From an uncultured Lachnospiraceae bacterium (GTDB taxonomy: Bacteria > Bacillota > Clostridia > Lachnospirales > Lachnospiraceae), in assembly GCA_947175775.1 (NCBI GenBank), contig CAMWNY010000192.1, positions 1-5,674 on the forward strand: a stretch of DNA of 5,674 nt. Reading direction: 5' to 3'. Position numbers and translations under genes: made by a program. A model generated the notes under the pieces. That model worked only from the letters and a program-made list of their open reading frames with translations. It was not told the origin of the DNA and made no database searches. This document shows positions 1 through 5,089 of this stretch, in pieces (positions within the stretch are counted from its first letter, which is position 1; the number at the start of each line of letters is the position of its first letter).

Positions 1-1
1 C

Positions 2-643
2 TCCAAGTCTCTGGATGCCTTTACGGAGCACTACCAGAACTGGTGTAAACGCAAAGGCTATAACTTTAGTGCCGCCAAAGCAGCGGCTATTTATCAGCTT
101 TCCTCTGACATGATCGCCGTATTCCCAAAGGATGGCAGCACGAAGCTGCTGGTACGGCAGGCTGTGGCAATGCTGAATACTGCATCTGAAACGGTGGAAT
201 CCCTCCGTGTGAAAATGGACGAAACCGCATCCACGCTGCCAGAATACCCTGTCGTCATGGCAATGAATGGTGTCGGCCCCACGCTTGGTCCACAGCTCAT
301 GGCTGAGATTGGGGATGTGACGCGTTTTACGCACCGCGGTGCACTGACTGCTTTTGCAGGCGTTGACCCCGGAAAAGATGAATCCGGACAGCACGTCCGT
401 AAAAGTGTGCCTACCACAAAGAAAGGCTCTCCTTATCTGCGCAAGACCCTCTTCCAGATCATGGACGGCCTTATCAAGCGTTCTCCCGTGGATGATCCCG
501 TTTATGCTTTCATGGACAAGAAGCGGACACAGGGCAAGCCTTATTACGTCTACATGACTGCTGGGGCAAACAAGTTCCTCCGCATTTATTACGGGCGGGT
601 AAGGGAATATCTTTCCGCACTGGCGGAAGCCGAAAATAGCTAA
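2..643 (+). CDS. IS110-family transposase, C-terminal part (partial)
   Basis: This is the C-terminal 213 residues of a bridge-RNA-guided DEDD/serine recombinase-type transposase; the frame is open to the left window edge. The N-terminal RuvC-like DEDD domain is outside. Visible parts are a helical linker (fragment residues about 50-80), a helix-hairpin-helix-like stretch MNGVGPTLGPQLMAEIGDVT, then FAGVDPGKDESG with the family's conserved Ser-Gly (Ser at fragment residue 128). KKGSPYLRKTLF follows, and then a tail with YVYMTAGANKFLRIYYGRV. This order matches the C-terminal transposase domain of the IS116/IS110/IS902 family. The Ser is probably the nucleophile known from IS621, inferred by motif and not by alignment. 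An in-frame Met at 110 is internal and not the true start. The gene is richer in G+C than hsdS. It ends with TAA at 641-643 and shows no frameshift in the visible part. Confidence 0.93.
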   Translation, partial: SKSLDAFTEHYQNWCKRKGYNFSAAKAAAIYQLSSDMIAVFPKDGSTKLLVRQAVAMLNTASETVESLRVKMDETASTLPEYPVVMAMNGVGPTLGPQLMAEIGDVTRFTHRGALTAFAGVDPGKDESGQHVRKSVPTTKKGSPYLRKTLFQIMDGLIKRSPVDDPVYAFMDKKRTQGKPYYVYMTAGANKFLRIYYGRVREYLSALAEAENS

Positions 644-664
644 ACAAATGTCCTTGCTTTTCAT

Positions 665-689
665 CAGACCAGCGTATTGCGGTGGTCTG
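665..689 (+). terminator. Hairpin after the transposase gene, possible terminator
   Basis: Arms CAGACCA (665-671) and TGGTCTG (683-689) are exact complements around an 11-base loop, starting 22 bases after the transposase stop codon. The downstream bases are T-rich but interrupted (TTTGTGG, then TTATTTTTC from about 700), so a terminator role is only possible. The hairpin could instead be a structural part of the IS right end. Confidence 0.4.
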
Positions 690-745
690 TTTGTGGTACT
701 TATTTTTCAACCTGTATAAAATTTTCAAAGTTCACAAATTTCTGC

Positions 746-751
746 TTGACT
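746..751 (+). promoter_or_regulatory. Outward-facing -35 box near the IS right end
   Basis: TTGACT matches the sigma-70/SigA -35 consensus at five of six bases and lies within about 20 bases of the IS boundary, pointing out of the element. No -10 box follows at a 16-18 base spacing in the hsdR flank (769-774 is TTCATC). In IS110-family elements a promoter is known to form across the joined right and left ends of the excised circle, with the -35 in the right end and the -10 in the left end. This box is in the place expected for that arrangement. The left end is not visible, so the pairing is untested. Confidence 0.45.
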
Positions 752-753
752 TT

Positions 754-2538
754 TTATTTGCAGACTGTTTCATCATCCATCTCCTCCACACCCTCGCGCA
801 AATCCGGCGCGGAAATACACACCTCGCAGGATAAATCGCCAAGCTGCTCAAAACACGCAAGATACGACACTGCGTCCCGTTTTCTGTTTGTTGCAAGCAT
901 TGCCTTAAATCCCGTATTCTTATACCCATCCATAAAATGGTTATTAATGTCCAATGCAATCCGCCTGATACGTGCCTGCGTGGAGGAAAGGCGTTTCATG
1001 CAGCTCCACTTTCTTTTTAAATCCCTTTTTTGACTATCCGTAAGCCGCTTTGTTGTCTGTTCAAACCATAAATCAATATTTTCTTCATCAACGGACTGCT
1101 CCACAAATCTCCCTTCATAAATTAACGGGACAATCGCTTTATCCGCAACGCCATCCTTAATCGTATACTTGTGTATCAGCTTTCCAAACTTTGTCATGGT
1201 GTTTTTCTCTTTTTTCATAAGAGGCGTTCCTGTAAAACCAATATAACAGGCATTTGGAAACACAACCCGCATTTTTGTTGCCAGCTCCCCATAATTAGAA
1301 CGGTGGCTTTCATCTACAAGCACAAAAACATTGCGACTCATATTTTTTAGTCCGCTGCTTTCCACTTTCTCAAACTTATTGATAATGGTTGTAATAATGT
1401 CCGCTTTTCCTTTATCAATCAATTCAAGCAGGTTTTTGCCGCTCGTTGCTCTTGCAGGTTTGCATTTTGTATGTGTAAACGTCTTGGCAATCTGCTTATC
1501 AAGTTCTTTCCGGTCAGTAACAATCACGACTTTTGGTTCATCGTGTGCCATTTCCAGCAGAATGTATTTTGCCAGCATAACCATTGTAAGTGATTTTCCG
1601 GAACCCTGCGTATGCCACACAACGCCGCCCTGTCTGTTTCCCTGCGTATCATCCGTATTAATTGTTTTAATAATTTCTTTTACGGCAAAATACTGCTGAT
1701 AACGGCAAATTTTTTTAACGTTTGCATCGTACAGTACAAAATACTTTGTGATTTCTTTTAACCGTTGCAGGGAAAAAAGCGATATGATATTTTCGTCCTG
1801 TACTGTGACGGTTCTGCCTGTTATCCATTTTACTTTTGCACACTCAAGGAATGATGTATCCTCCTCCTTCCAAACGCTCCAATACTTCTTTTCTGTACCG
1901 ACTGTCGCATATTGAACGGCATTTTTGTTTGTCGCCATTACAATCTGCACATATTTAAATAGCTGCGGAATATAACTACTCTGCTGATTACGCCGCATTT
2001 GGTCTATACTCTGTTCTACCGCGACATAAGGCGCTTTGCATTCGATAACAGCGAAGGGAATGCCGTTTACAAAAAGGACAATGTCAGGGATTGCCTTATG
2101 ACCGCCGTCACTGCTTTCTACGAGGTATTCTTCAGTTACATGAAATACATTGTTTTCAAAATGTTCCCAGTCAATATATTTTAAGTCAAAACTTAAAACT
2201 TTTCCGTCGCCGACTGTCTCCTGATAGCTTTTTCCAAGCATTAAAGCGTTATATATTTTTTCACTGGTTTTTAACAGTCCATCTGTTAAAGGCCCGTCCA
2301 AATCTTCGATTGCACGCTCAATATTTGCTGACGAAAACTCCTGATCTATACCGCCGAATGTAATATGGTTTAAATCGCGGAGCTGACTGCGCAGAATGTC
2401 TTTCAATAGGACTTGATATTTACTGCCGCGTTGTAAGGTGCATTCTTTTGGAGACAGGTATCTATATCCCAGTTTTTGCAGTAATTCCAGTGCCGGTTTT
2501 TTGCTGATATTTTTTTCGAGGTATAAACTGCCGTCCAT
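754..2538 (-). CDS. hsdR: Type I restriction enzyme R subunit (HsdR), C-terminally truncated by IS110
   Basis: HsdR is the ATP-driven translocase and nuclease subunit of type I restriction enzymes. The 594 visible codons are in one intact frame. The nuclease domain has the PD-(D/E)XK signature with D152 (PDIVLF) and E166-C-K168 (AVIECK). It is followed by the RYQQYFAV motif at 279-286. The first RecA-like lobe has Walker A HTQGSGKS (309-316), DESH (409-412) and GFTGTP (434-439). The frame then enters the second lobe (KAMLATNRKRDAV, then ISAPDLREGVEEMDDE) and stops at 754-756. The last few residues are probably encoded by the IS. Family members are usually about 1,000 residues, so motifs of the TGFDAP and RxNR type and the C-terminal HsdM-contacting region are lost. 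Restriction is therefore probably dead. The start has a strong SD. hsdS lies 99 bases upstream on the same strand. Confidence 0.93.
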   Translation of the reverse strand: MDGSLYLEKNISKKPALELLQKLGYRYLSPKECTLQRGSKYQVLLKDILRSQLRDLNHITFGGIDQEFSSANIERAIEDLDGPLTDGLLKTSEKIYNALMLGKSYQETVGDGKVLSFDLKYIDWEHFENNVFHVTEEYLVESSDGGHKAIPDIVLFVNGIPFAVIECKAPYVAVEQSIDQMRRNQQSSYIPQLFKYVQIVMATNKNAVQYATVGTEKKYWSVWKEEDTSFLECAKVKWITGRTVTVQDENIISLFSLQRLKEITKYFVLYDANVKKICRYQQYFAVKEIIKTINTDDTQGNRQGGVVWHTQGSGKSLTMVMLAKYILLEMAHDEPKVVIVTDRKELDKQIAKTFTHTKCKPARATSGKNLLELIDKGKADIITTIINKFEKVESSGLKNMSRNVFVLVDESHRSNYGELATKMRVVFPNACYIGFTGTPLMKKEKNTMTKFGKLIHKYTIKDGVADKAIVPLIYEGRFVEQSVDEENIDLWFEQTTKRLTDSQKRDLKRKWSCMKRLSSTQARIRRIALDINNHFMDGYKNTGFKAMLATNRKRDAVSYLACFEQLGDLSCEVCISAPDLREGVEEMDDETVCK

Positions 2539-2543
2539 TGAAA

Positions 2544-2554
2544 TCCTCCTTTCC
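2544..2554 (-). promoter_or_regulatory. Ribosome binding site of hsdR
   Basis: On the minus strand the stretch reads GGAAAGGAGGA, ending 5 bases before the ATG at 2538. It is a near-perfect Shine-Dalgarno sequence and fixes the hsdR start. The rest of the 99-base hsdS-hsdR spacer (2539-2637) is AT-rich. I see no convincing minus-strand promoter in it, so hsdR is probably read from the same transcript as hsdS. Confidence 0.75.
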
Positions 2555-2637
2555 TGTTTTGGTTACAAATTTATGAGGTTGTATAATGTATCTGCTAAAA
2601 AAGTGTTGTAGTTTTAAATTGACATACTTTCTATATA

Positions 2638-3885
2638 TTAAGGGACGCGTACAATTCCTGTAAGAAGGAGTTGCATGATTGCTTTTTTTTCCTGTTTGAT
2701 TAGGTCGAGTTTTTGTTCTAATAAATCAATTTCTTTATCTGCTGTTTCCAAAAGCGCAACAATTTGTTCTTGTTCGTTATATGATGGAAGATTAATCTTA
2801 ATTGCGCATAAATCATTAAATTTTAATGTTTCACGAACACTTCCTGAAAGTTGAGATTTCATTCGCTGGTTAAATTCTTCTGTTTTTACGTAATACATAA
2901 AATACTTTTCATGTAATCCGTACTTTGTTTTTAAAACAACATACATTGGACTGATAACGCCTGATGTTTCTTCCGTATAAAGGGCAATAGAACCAACATT
3001 TATTCTTGATGGATTATAAGCAATATATCCCTTTCGAACAATCTTATAGTTTGACAAGTCACTGCTTGCAACATTCTTTCCGAATTGAACACTTTGATTG
3101 ATAAAACCAAATTTATTGCTGATACTTTTAACATCGGATATAGTTGACGATTTATTTTTTTCTGTCACCTCTTCTATAAAATTTTTCAACTTTTCTTTTT
3201 TCCACTTATCCCTGTGCCCTGCCAGCCTTTTCTTTCCGGTTAGTGAATTCTTCATTAACCATTTCTTAAAACGGATTTTATCATATATCATTGTTTTCAA
3301 ACATCTGATTTTATCATCATACAATTTCAATATATTGACAATCTTCTCCTGTTCCATTAATTGAGGGAGAATTACTTTAAATGATGACAGTTCTTCTTGA
3401 TTTACTTTCGGCATTTTCGTTCTCATTGAGCAAGATATTGCCTGTTTCAAAAAATTATCAGACAAAATATAATAATACAAATAACTTCTTTGCACCTTAT
3501 CTTTCATATGAATCACATAACAATCCGCACTGCATATACCACAAAAATCAGGCATACATACTTTATTAAGCTTAGGTCTAATCTTGCTATATATAATACT
3601 GTCATTATCAAAAACAAATTTACCTGAGATTAATCCCTGTTCCTTTGCCGTTTGAACTCTAGAAACTATTCCTGTTTCTTTCTCAATATTTTCAGGACCA
3701 ATATGTTTCATATTATTATACGGCATTTTCTTTGGATCAACCAGTCCTGTTGATATACTTGCACATTCATCAAAACGCGCAATTTTCCAATCAACAGGCA
3801 TCATTCCAATTATTGTTTTTTTATATCCTCTCGGAATCTTACCATGTTTTATTAATTTAATACGCTCTATTATCTCTTCACGCAT
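2638..3885 (-). CDS. hsdS: Type I restriction-modification specificity subunit (HsdS)
   Basis: HsdS gives the HsdM2S methyltransferase its bipartite recognition sequence. The 415-residue protein has the standard two-fold layout. There is a short N-terminal helix (ERIKLIKHGKIPRGYKKT), then TRD1 from about 31 to 175 (starts PVDWKIARFDE, ends VILPQLMEQ). A first coiled-coil spacer follows at about 176-225 (EQEKIVNILKLYDDKI, closing SLTGKKRL). TRD2 spans about 228-368 (WKKEKLKNFIEEV to INLPSYN), and a second coiled coil runs to the end (EQEQIVALLETADKEIDLL, closing LLTGIVRV). The paired EQE-IV and LTG-R elements mark the repeats. Length is normal and the frame is intact. The start has only a weak GTGGAAG-like SD, but the N-terminus matches the family. 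The gene is visibly more A+T-rich than hsdM, hsdR and the transposase, as is common where TRDs are exchanged. The target sequence cannot be read from this. Confidence 0.95.
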   Translation of the reverse strand: MREEIIERIKLIKHGKIPRGYKKTIIGMMPVDWKIARFDECASISTGLVDPKKMPYNNMKHIGPENIEKETGIVSRVQTAKEQGLISGKFVFDNDSIIYSKIRPKLNKVCMPDFCGICSADCYVIHMKDKVQRSYLYYYILSDNFLKQAISCSMRTKMPKVNQEELSSFKVILPQLMEQEKIVNILKLYDDKIRCLKTMIYDKIRFKKWLMKNSLTGKKRLAGHRDKWKKEKLKNFIEEVTEKNKSSTISDVKSISNKFGFINQSVQFGKNVASSDLSNYKIVRKGYIAYNPSRINVGSIALYTEETSGVISPMYVVLKTKYGLHEKYFMYYVKTEEFNQRMKSQLSGSVRETLKFNDLCAIKINLPSYNEQEQIVALLETADKEIDLLEQKLDLIKQEKKAIMQLLLTGIVRVP

Positions 3886-3900
3886 TCTTCCACCACCACT

Positions 3901-4073
3901 TTATTTATATATCGCTATAACTTCTACTTTTATCACTGGTCCATCAACAACAATTGGTTCTAAGCCCAAATCAAAATACTCTTCCTCACCAAGCTTTTCA
4001 AGTTGTTTTTCAAACCTGTCATAATCCCTTATAATATTTTTTCCTCATTTAAATAAACAAAGCTTCTAAACAT
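3901..4073 (-). pseudogene. Small gene of about 57 codons with a -1 frameshift at an A6 tract
   Basis: From an ATG at 4073 with a strong SD the frame reads MFRSFVYLNEEK, then hits TAA at 4029-4031 after 14 codons. Moving back one base at the run of six A (4037-4042) opens a second frame, which runs NIIRDYDRFEKQLEKLGEEE and on to a clean TAA at 3901-3903. That tail ends in VDGPVIKVEVIAIYK. The joined product would be 57 residues: an acidic/basic helical middle and a hydrophobic beta-like end. The second frame has a stop (TGA) at 4045-4047, so it cannot begin upstream of the tract. I do not recognise the family with confidence. From memory the two ends weakly resemble the ends of DUF6414-type proteins, which would make this an internally deleted remnant. 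The alternative is a small gene with recent one-base loss, slippage-based switching or programmed frameshifting. Confidence 0.6.
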
Positions 4074-4078
4074 ATGTT

Positions 4079-4086
4079 CCTCCTTT
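4079..4086 (-). promoter_or_regulatory. Ribosome binding site overlapping the dinD stop codon
   Basis: The minus strand reads TAAAGGAGGAACATATG: the dinD stop TAA (4087-4085) shares its last two A with an AAAGGAGG Shine-Dalgarno sequence placed 5 bases before the ATG at 4073. Ribosomes ending dinD would stop directly on this site, so translational coupling to the small downstream gene is likely. The intact signal suggests that gene was expressed until recently, or still is. Confidence 0.75.
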
Positions 4087-4930
4087 ATCTTCCTCTAAAC
4101 CTACCCAACTCCTCTATCTTCCTATCCTGTGTATTATTCCTTCTCTCCAGTTTCTTAATATCCTCAGCCGCCGGAAGTTCCTCCGGTTTGATGCCCCGCT
4201 CTCCAAGCATCTTCCGAATCCCTGTGTTATTCTGCACATGCTCTGTTGTAATCGCATTTTCGCCTTGTAAATCCTTCTCCTCCACATTATAGTTCGTCAT
4301 TTCCGTTGCAAGATTTTTGGCTGCTATTGTCAATGTCGGTAAAAAATCCGCTAACGGTCTGTTATCCTTCACCCCTAATTTTGTCTTCATTTCCTTTGTT
4401 GTATATCCTCCAAACAGCGCCTGGTCTCCTTTGGAGCGAATCCTTGCAAATCCACTGTCGTCCACTCCACGTTCATAAATATTCTGTGATAACCTTTTCT
4501 CTGATTCCTTTAGCCTTCCCCTTACTTGTGTGCGTTCAATATATGCAATTCGTTCTTCAATGAGTTCCTGTTTCCTCGTCTGTACGGCAAAATAGCTTTG
4601 TGCAAATGCAATTTCTTCTTTGCTTGTATCACCGTTCATTGCAATTAGATAGCAGGCATACCGCGTAAGCATATAATCTTTAACCTGTCGCTGTGCGCCG
4701 CTTCCTAATGCGACCATTTTCGTGACCTCACAAAAATGGTTTAAAGGTTCAATTTCTGAAGTTTCACAAGATTCTATCGCATGATTAATTACATTTTCAA
4801 AATTTCTCCATTGTTCGTATCCAAGCAGCCCCATTAAATCTCTCGCATACCAAAATTCAATGTTTTCTTCTGTCTTTTTCGCTACACTGTCAAATTCATT
4901 CATTATTACAAGAATTCGTTTTTTATCCAT
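4085..4930 (-). CDS. dinD: DNA damage-inducible protein D (DinD)
   Basis: This is a DinD-family protein of 281 residues (E. coli DinD is 274). The E. coli protein is SOS-induced and reported to act on RecA-ssDNA filaments; whether this relative does so is unknown. Recognisable blocks in order are FWYARDLMGLLGYEQWRNF (26-44), HFCEVTKMV then GSGAQRQVKDY (65-86), and TRYACYLIAMNGD (89-101). These are followed by FAQSYFAVQTRKQE (109-122) and GFARIRSKGDQALFGG (160-175). The remainder is RPLADFLPT (191-199), EMTNYN (210-215) and RKMLGERGIKPEELPAAED (239-257). The middle is helical and charged. The start at 4930 is preferred because GAGGA lies 5 bases before it. An in-frame ATG at 4948 would add six residues but has no SD. 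The gene sits between hsdM and hsdS, an association seen in other Firmicutes type I loci. No GAAC-N4-GTTC LexA box is visible upstream. Confidence 0.9.
   Translation of the reverse strand: MDKKRILVIMNEFDSVAKKTEENIEFWYARDLMGLLGYEQWRNFENVINHAIESCETSEIEPLNHFCEVTKMVALGSGAQRQVKDYMLTRYACYLIAMNGDTSKEEIAFAQSYFAVQTRKQELIEERIAYIERTQVRGRLKESEKRLSQNIYERGVDDSGFARIRSKGDQALFGGYTTKEMKTKLGVKDNRPLADFLPTLTIAAKNLATEMTNYNVEEKDLQGENAITTEHVQNNTGIRKMLGERGIKPEELPAAEDIKKLERRNNTQDRKIEELGRFRGR
4713..4740. repeat. Imperfect inverted repeat inside dinD, copy of the 5044-5071 hairpin
   Basis: This 28-base stretch within the dinD reading frame (codons for HFCEVTKMV) is itself a near-palindrome with one mismatched pair (4721 against 4732) around a central CC. 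It matches the hairpin at 5044-5071 at 24 of 28 bases; all four differences fall at two symmetrical dinucleotides. It may simply reflect coding conservation of HFxEVxKMV, but the palindromic symmetry is kept in both copies. Confidence 0.6.
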
Positions 4931-4935
4931 AAAGT

Positions 4936-4945
4936 TCCTCACCTT
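4936..4945 (-). promoter_or_regulatory. Ribosome binding site of dinD
   Basis: The minus strand reads AAGGTGAGGA, with GAGGA ending 5 bases before the ATG at 4930. It decides the start codon in favour of 4930 over the in-frame ATG at 4948, which partly overlaps this site and has only AT-rich sequence upstream. Confidence 0.6.
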
Positions 4946-4966
4946 CATTATGCAATATTACTGTTT

Positions 4967-4998
4967 TTATCAATTTGTCGGCGCCGCCAAATTGATAA
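4967..4998. repeat. 32-bp near-perfect palindrome in the dinD leader
   Basis: The outer arms TTATCAATTTG (4967-4977) and CAAATTGATAA (4988-4998) are exact complements. Inside them is one T/C mismatch (4978, 4987), then the perfect palindrome CGGCGCCG (4979-4986). The site is centred 52 bases upstream of the dinD ATG. Neither strand has a T-run directly after the stem, which argues against an intrinsic terminator. A dimeric regulator's operator, an mRNA hairpin in the dinD leader or a REP-like unit are the options. It does not match a LexA box. Confidence 0.7.
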
Positions 4999-5030
4999 TC
5001 ATTCATCACACACTCTCTTTACTTCTCATA

Positions 5031-5087
5031 TCAACTACTATCAACCATTTTGCTGACCTCAGCAAAATGGTCTAATGCCTTAAACTC
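5031..5087 (-). pseudogene. Possible dinD-like gene remnant
   Basis: Between the hsdM stop and the dinD leader palindrome, one minus-strand frame reads EFKALDHFAEVSKMVDSS and then TGA (5031-5033). It has no start codon or SD of its own. ALDHFAEVSKMV closely parallels PLNHFCEVTKMV of the intact dinD downstream, and from memory it resembles the DHFxxVxKMV block common in DinD proteins. The likeness ends at KMV. The piece could be a leftover from a duplicated or replaced dinD, or a coincidence of the shared hairpin sequence. It is too short to be certain. Confidence 0.4.
5044..5071. repeat. Perfect 13-bp inverted repeat between hsdM and dinD
   Basis: ACCATTTTGCTGA (5044-5056) and TCAGCAAAATGGT (5059-5071) are exact complements separated only by CC. 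On the minus strand it lies 18 bases after the hsdM stop codon. In RNA it would form a strong hairpin with a few central bases looped out. No T-run follows on the minus strand (it continues TGATAGTAGTTG), so it is not a classical terminator for hsdM; it may still affect mRNA ends or the dinD leader. Confidence 0.7.
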
Positions 5088-5089
5088 CC

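Larger units (their letters stand above)
1..765 (+). mobile_element. IS110-family insertion sequence, right part
   Basis: This is the right-hand part of an IS110-family element; its left end is outside the window. The element is identified by the transposase fragment at 2-643. The right boundary is not marked by an obvious terminal inverted repeat, as is usual for this family. It is placed at roughly 752-768 because the interrupted hsdR reading frame resumes recognisable family sequence (REGVEEMDDE) immediately to the right. A CT dinucleotide at 765-766 could be the core, but this is a guess. The element lies antiparallel to hsdR and ends inside it. The remainder of hsdR should lie beyond the unseen left end. 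Confidence 0.8.

Noticed and set aside
1331..1699. A 122-codon hydrophobic plus-strand open frame
   Set aside because: It lies wholly antisense to the helicase domain of hsdR, whose motifs are clear in the other strand; it has no SD and its hydrophobicity comes from the reverse complement of hsdR codons.
2619..2647. Plus-strand promoter starting with TTGACA in the hsdS-hsdR spacer
   Set aside because: No -10 occurs at 16-18 bases (the TATATA lies only about 8 bases away), and the strand is antisense to hsdS with no gene to drive.
3098..3569. Plus-strand open frames within hsdS
   Set aside because: They are antisense shadows of hsdS, AT-rich and without ribosome sites or family motifs.
4930..4948. 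Alternative dinD start at the upstream in-frame ATG (4948)
   Set aside because: No Shine-Dalgarno precedes it, while GAGGA is well placed for the ATG at 4930, and the shorter protein fits the family length.
4961..5071. Intrinsic terminator(s) between hsdM and dinD
   Set aside because: Both hairpins are strong but neither is followed by a T-run on the minus strand; the run of T at 4964-4968 precedes the palindrome on the plus strand and reads as A on the operon strand.
4931..5089. LexA/SOS box upstream of dinD
   Set aside because: No GAAC-N4-GTTC or close variant was seen on either strand, although dinD is SOS-controlled in E. coli.
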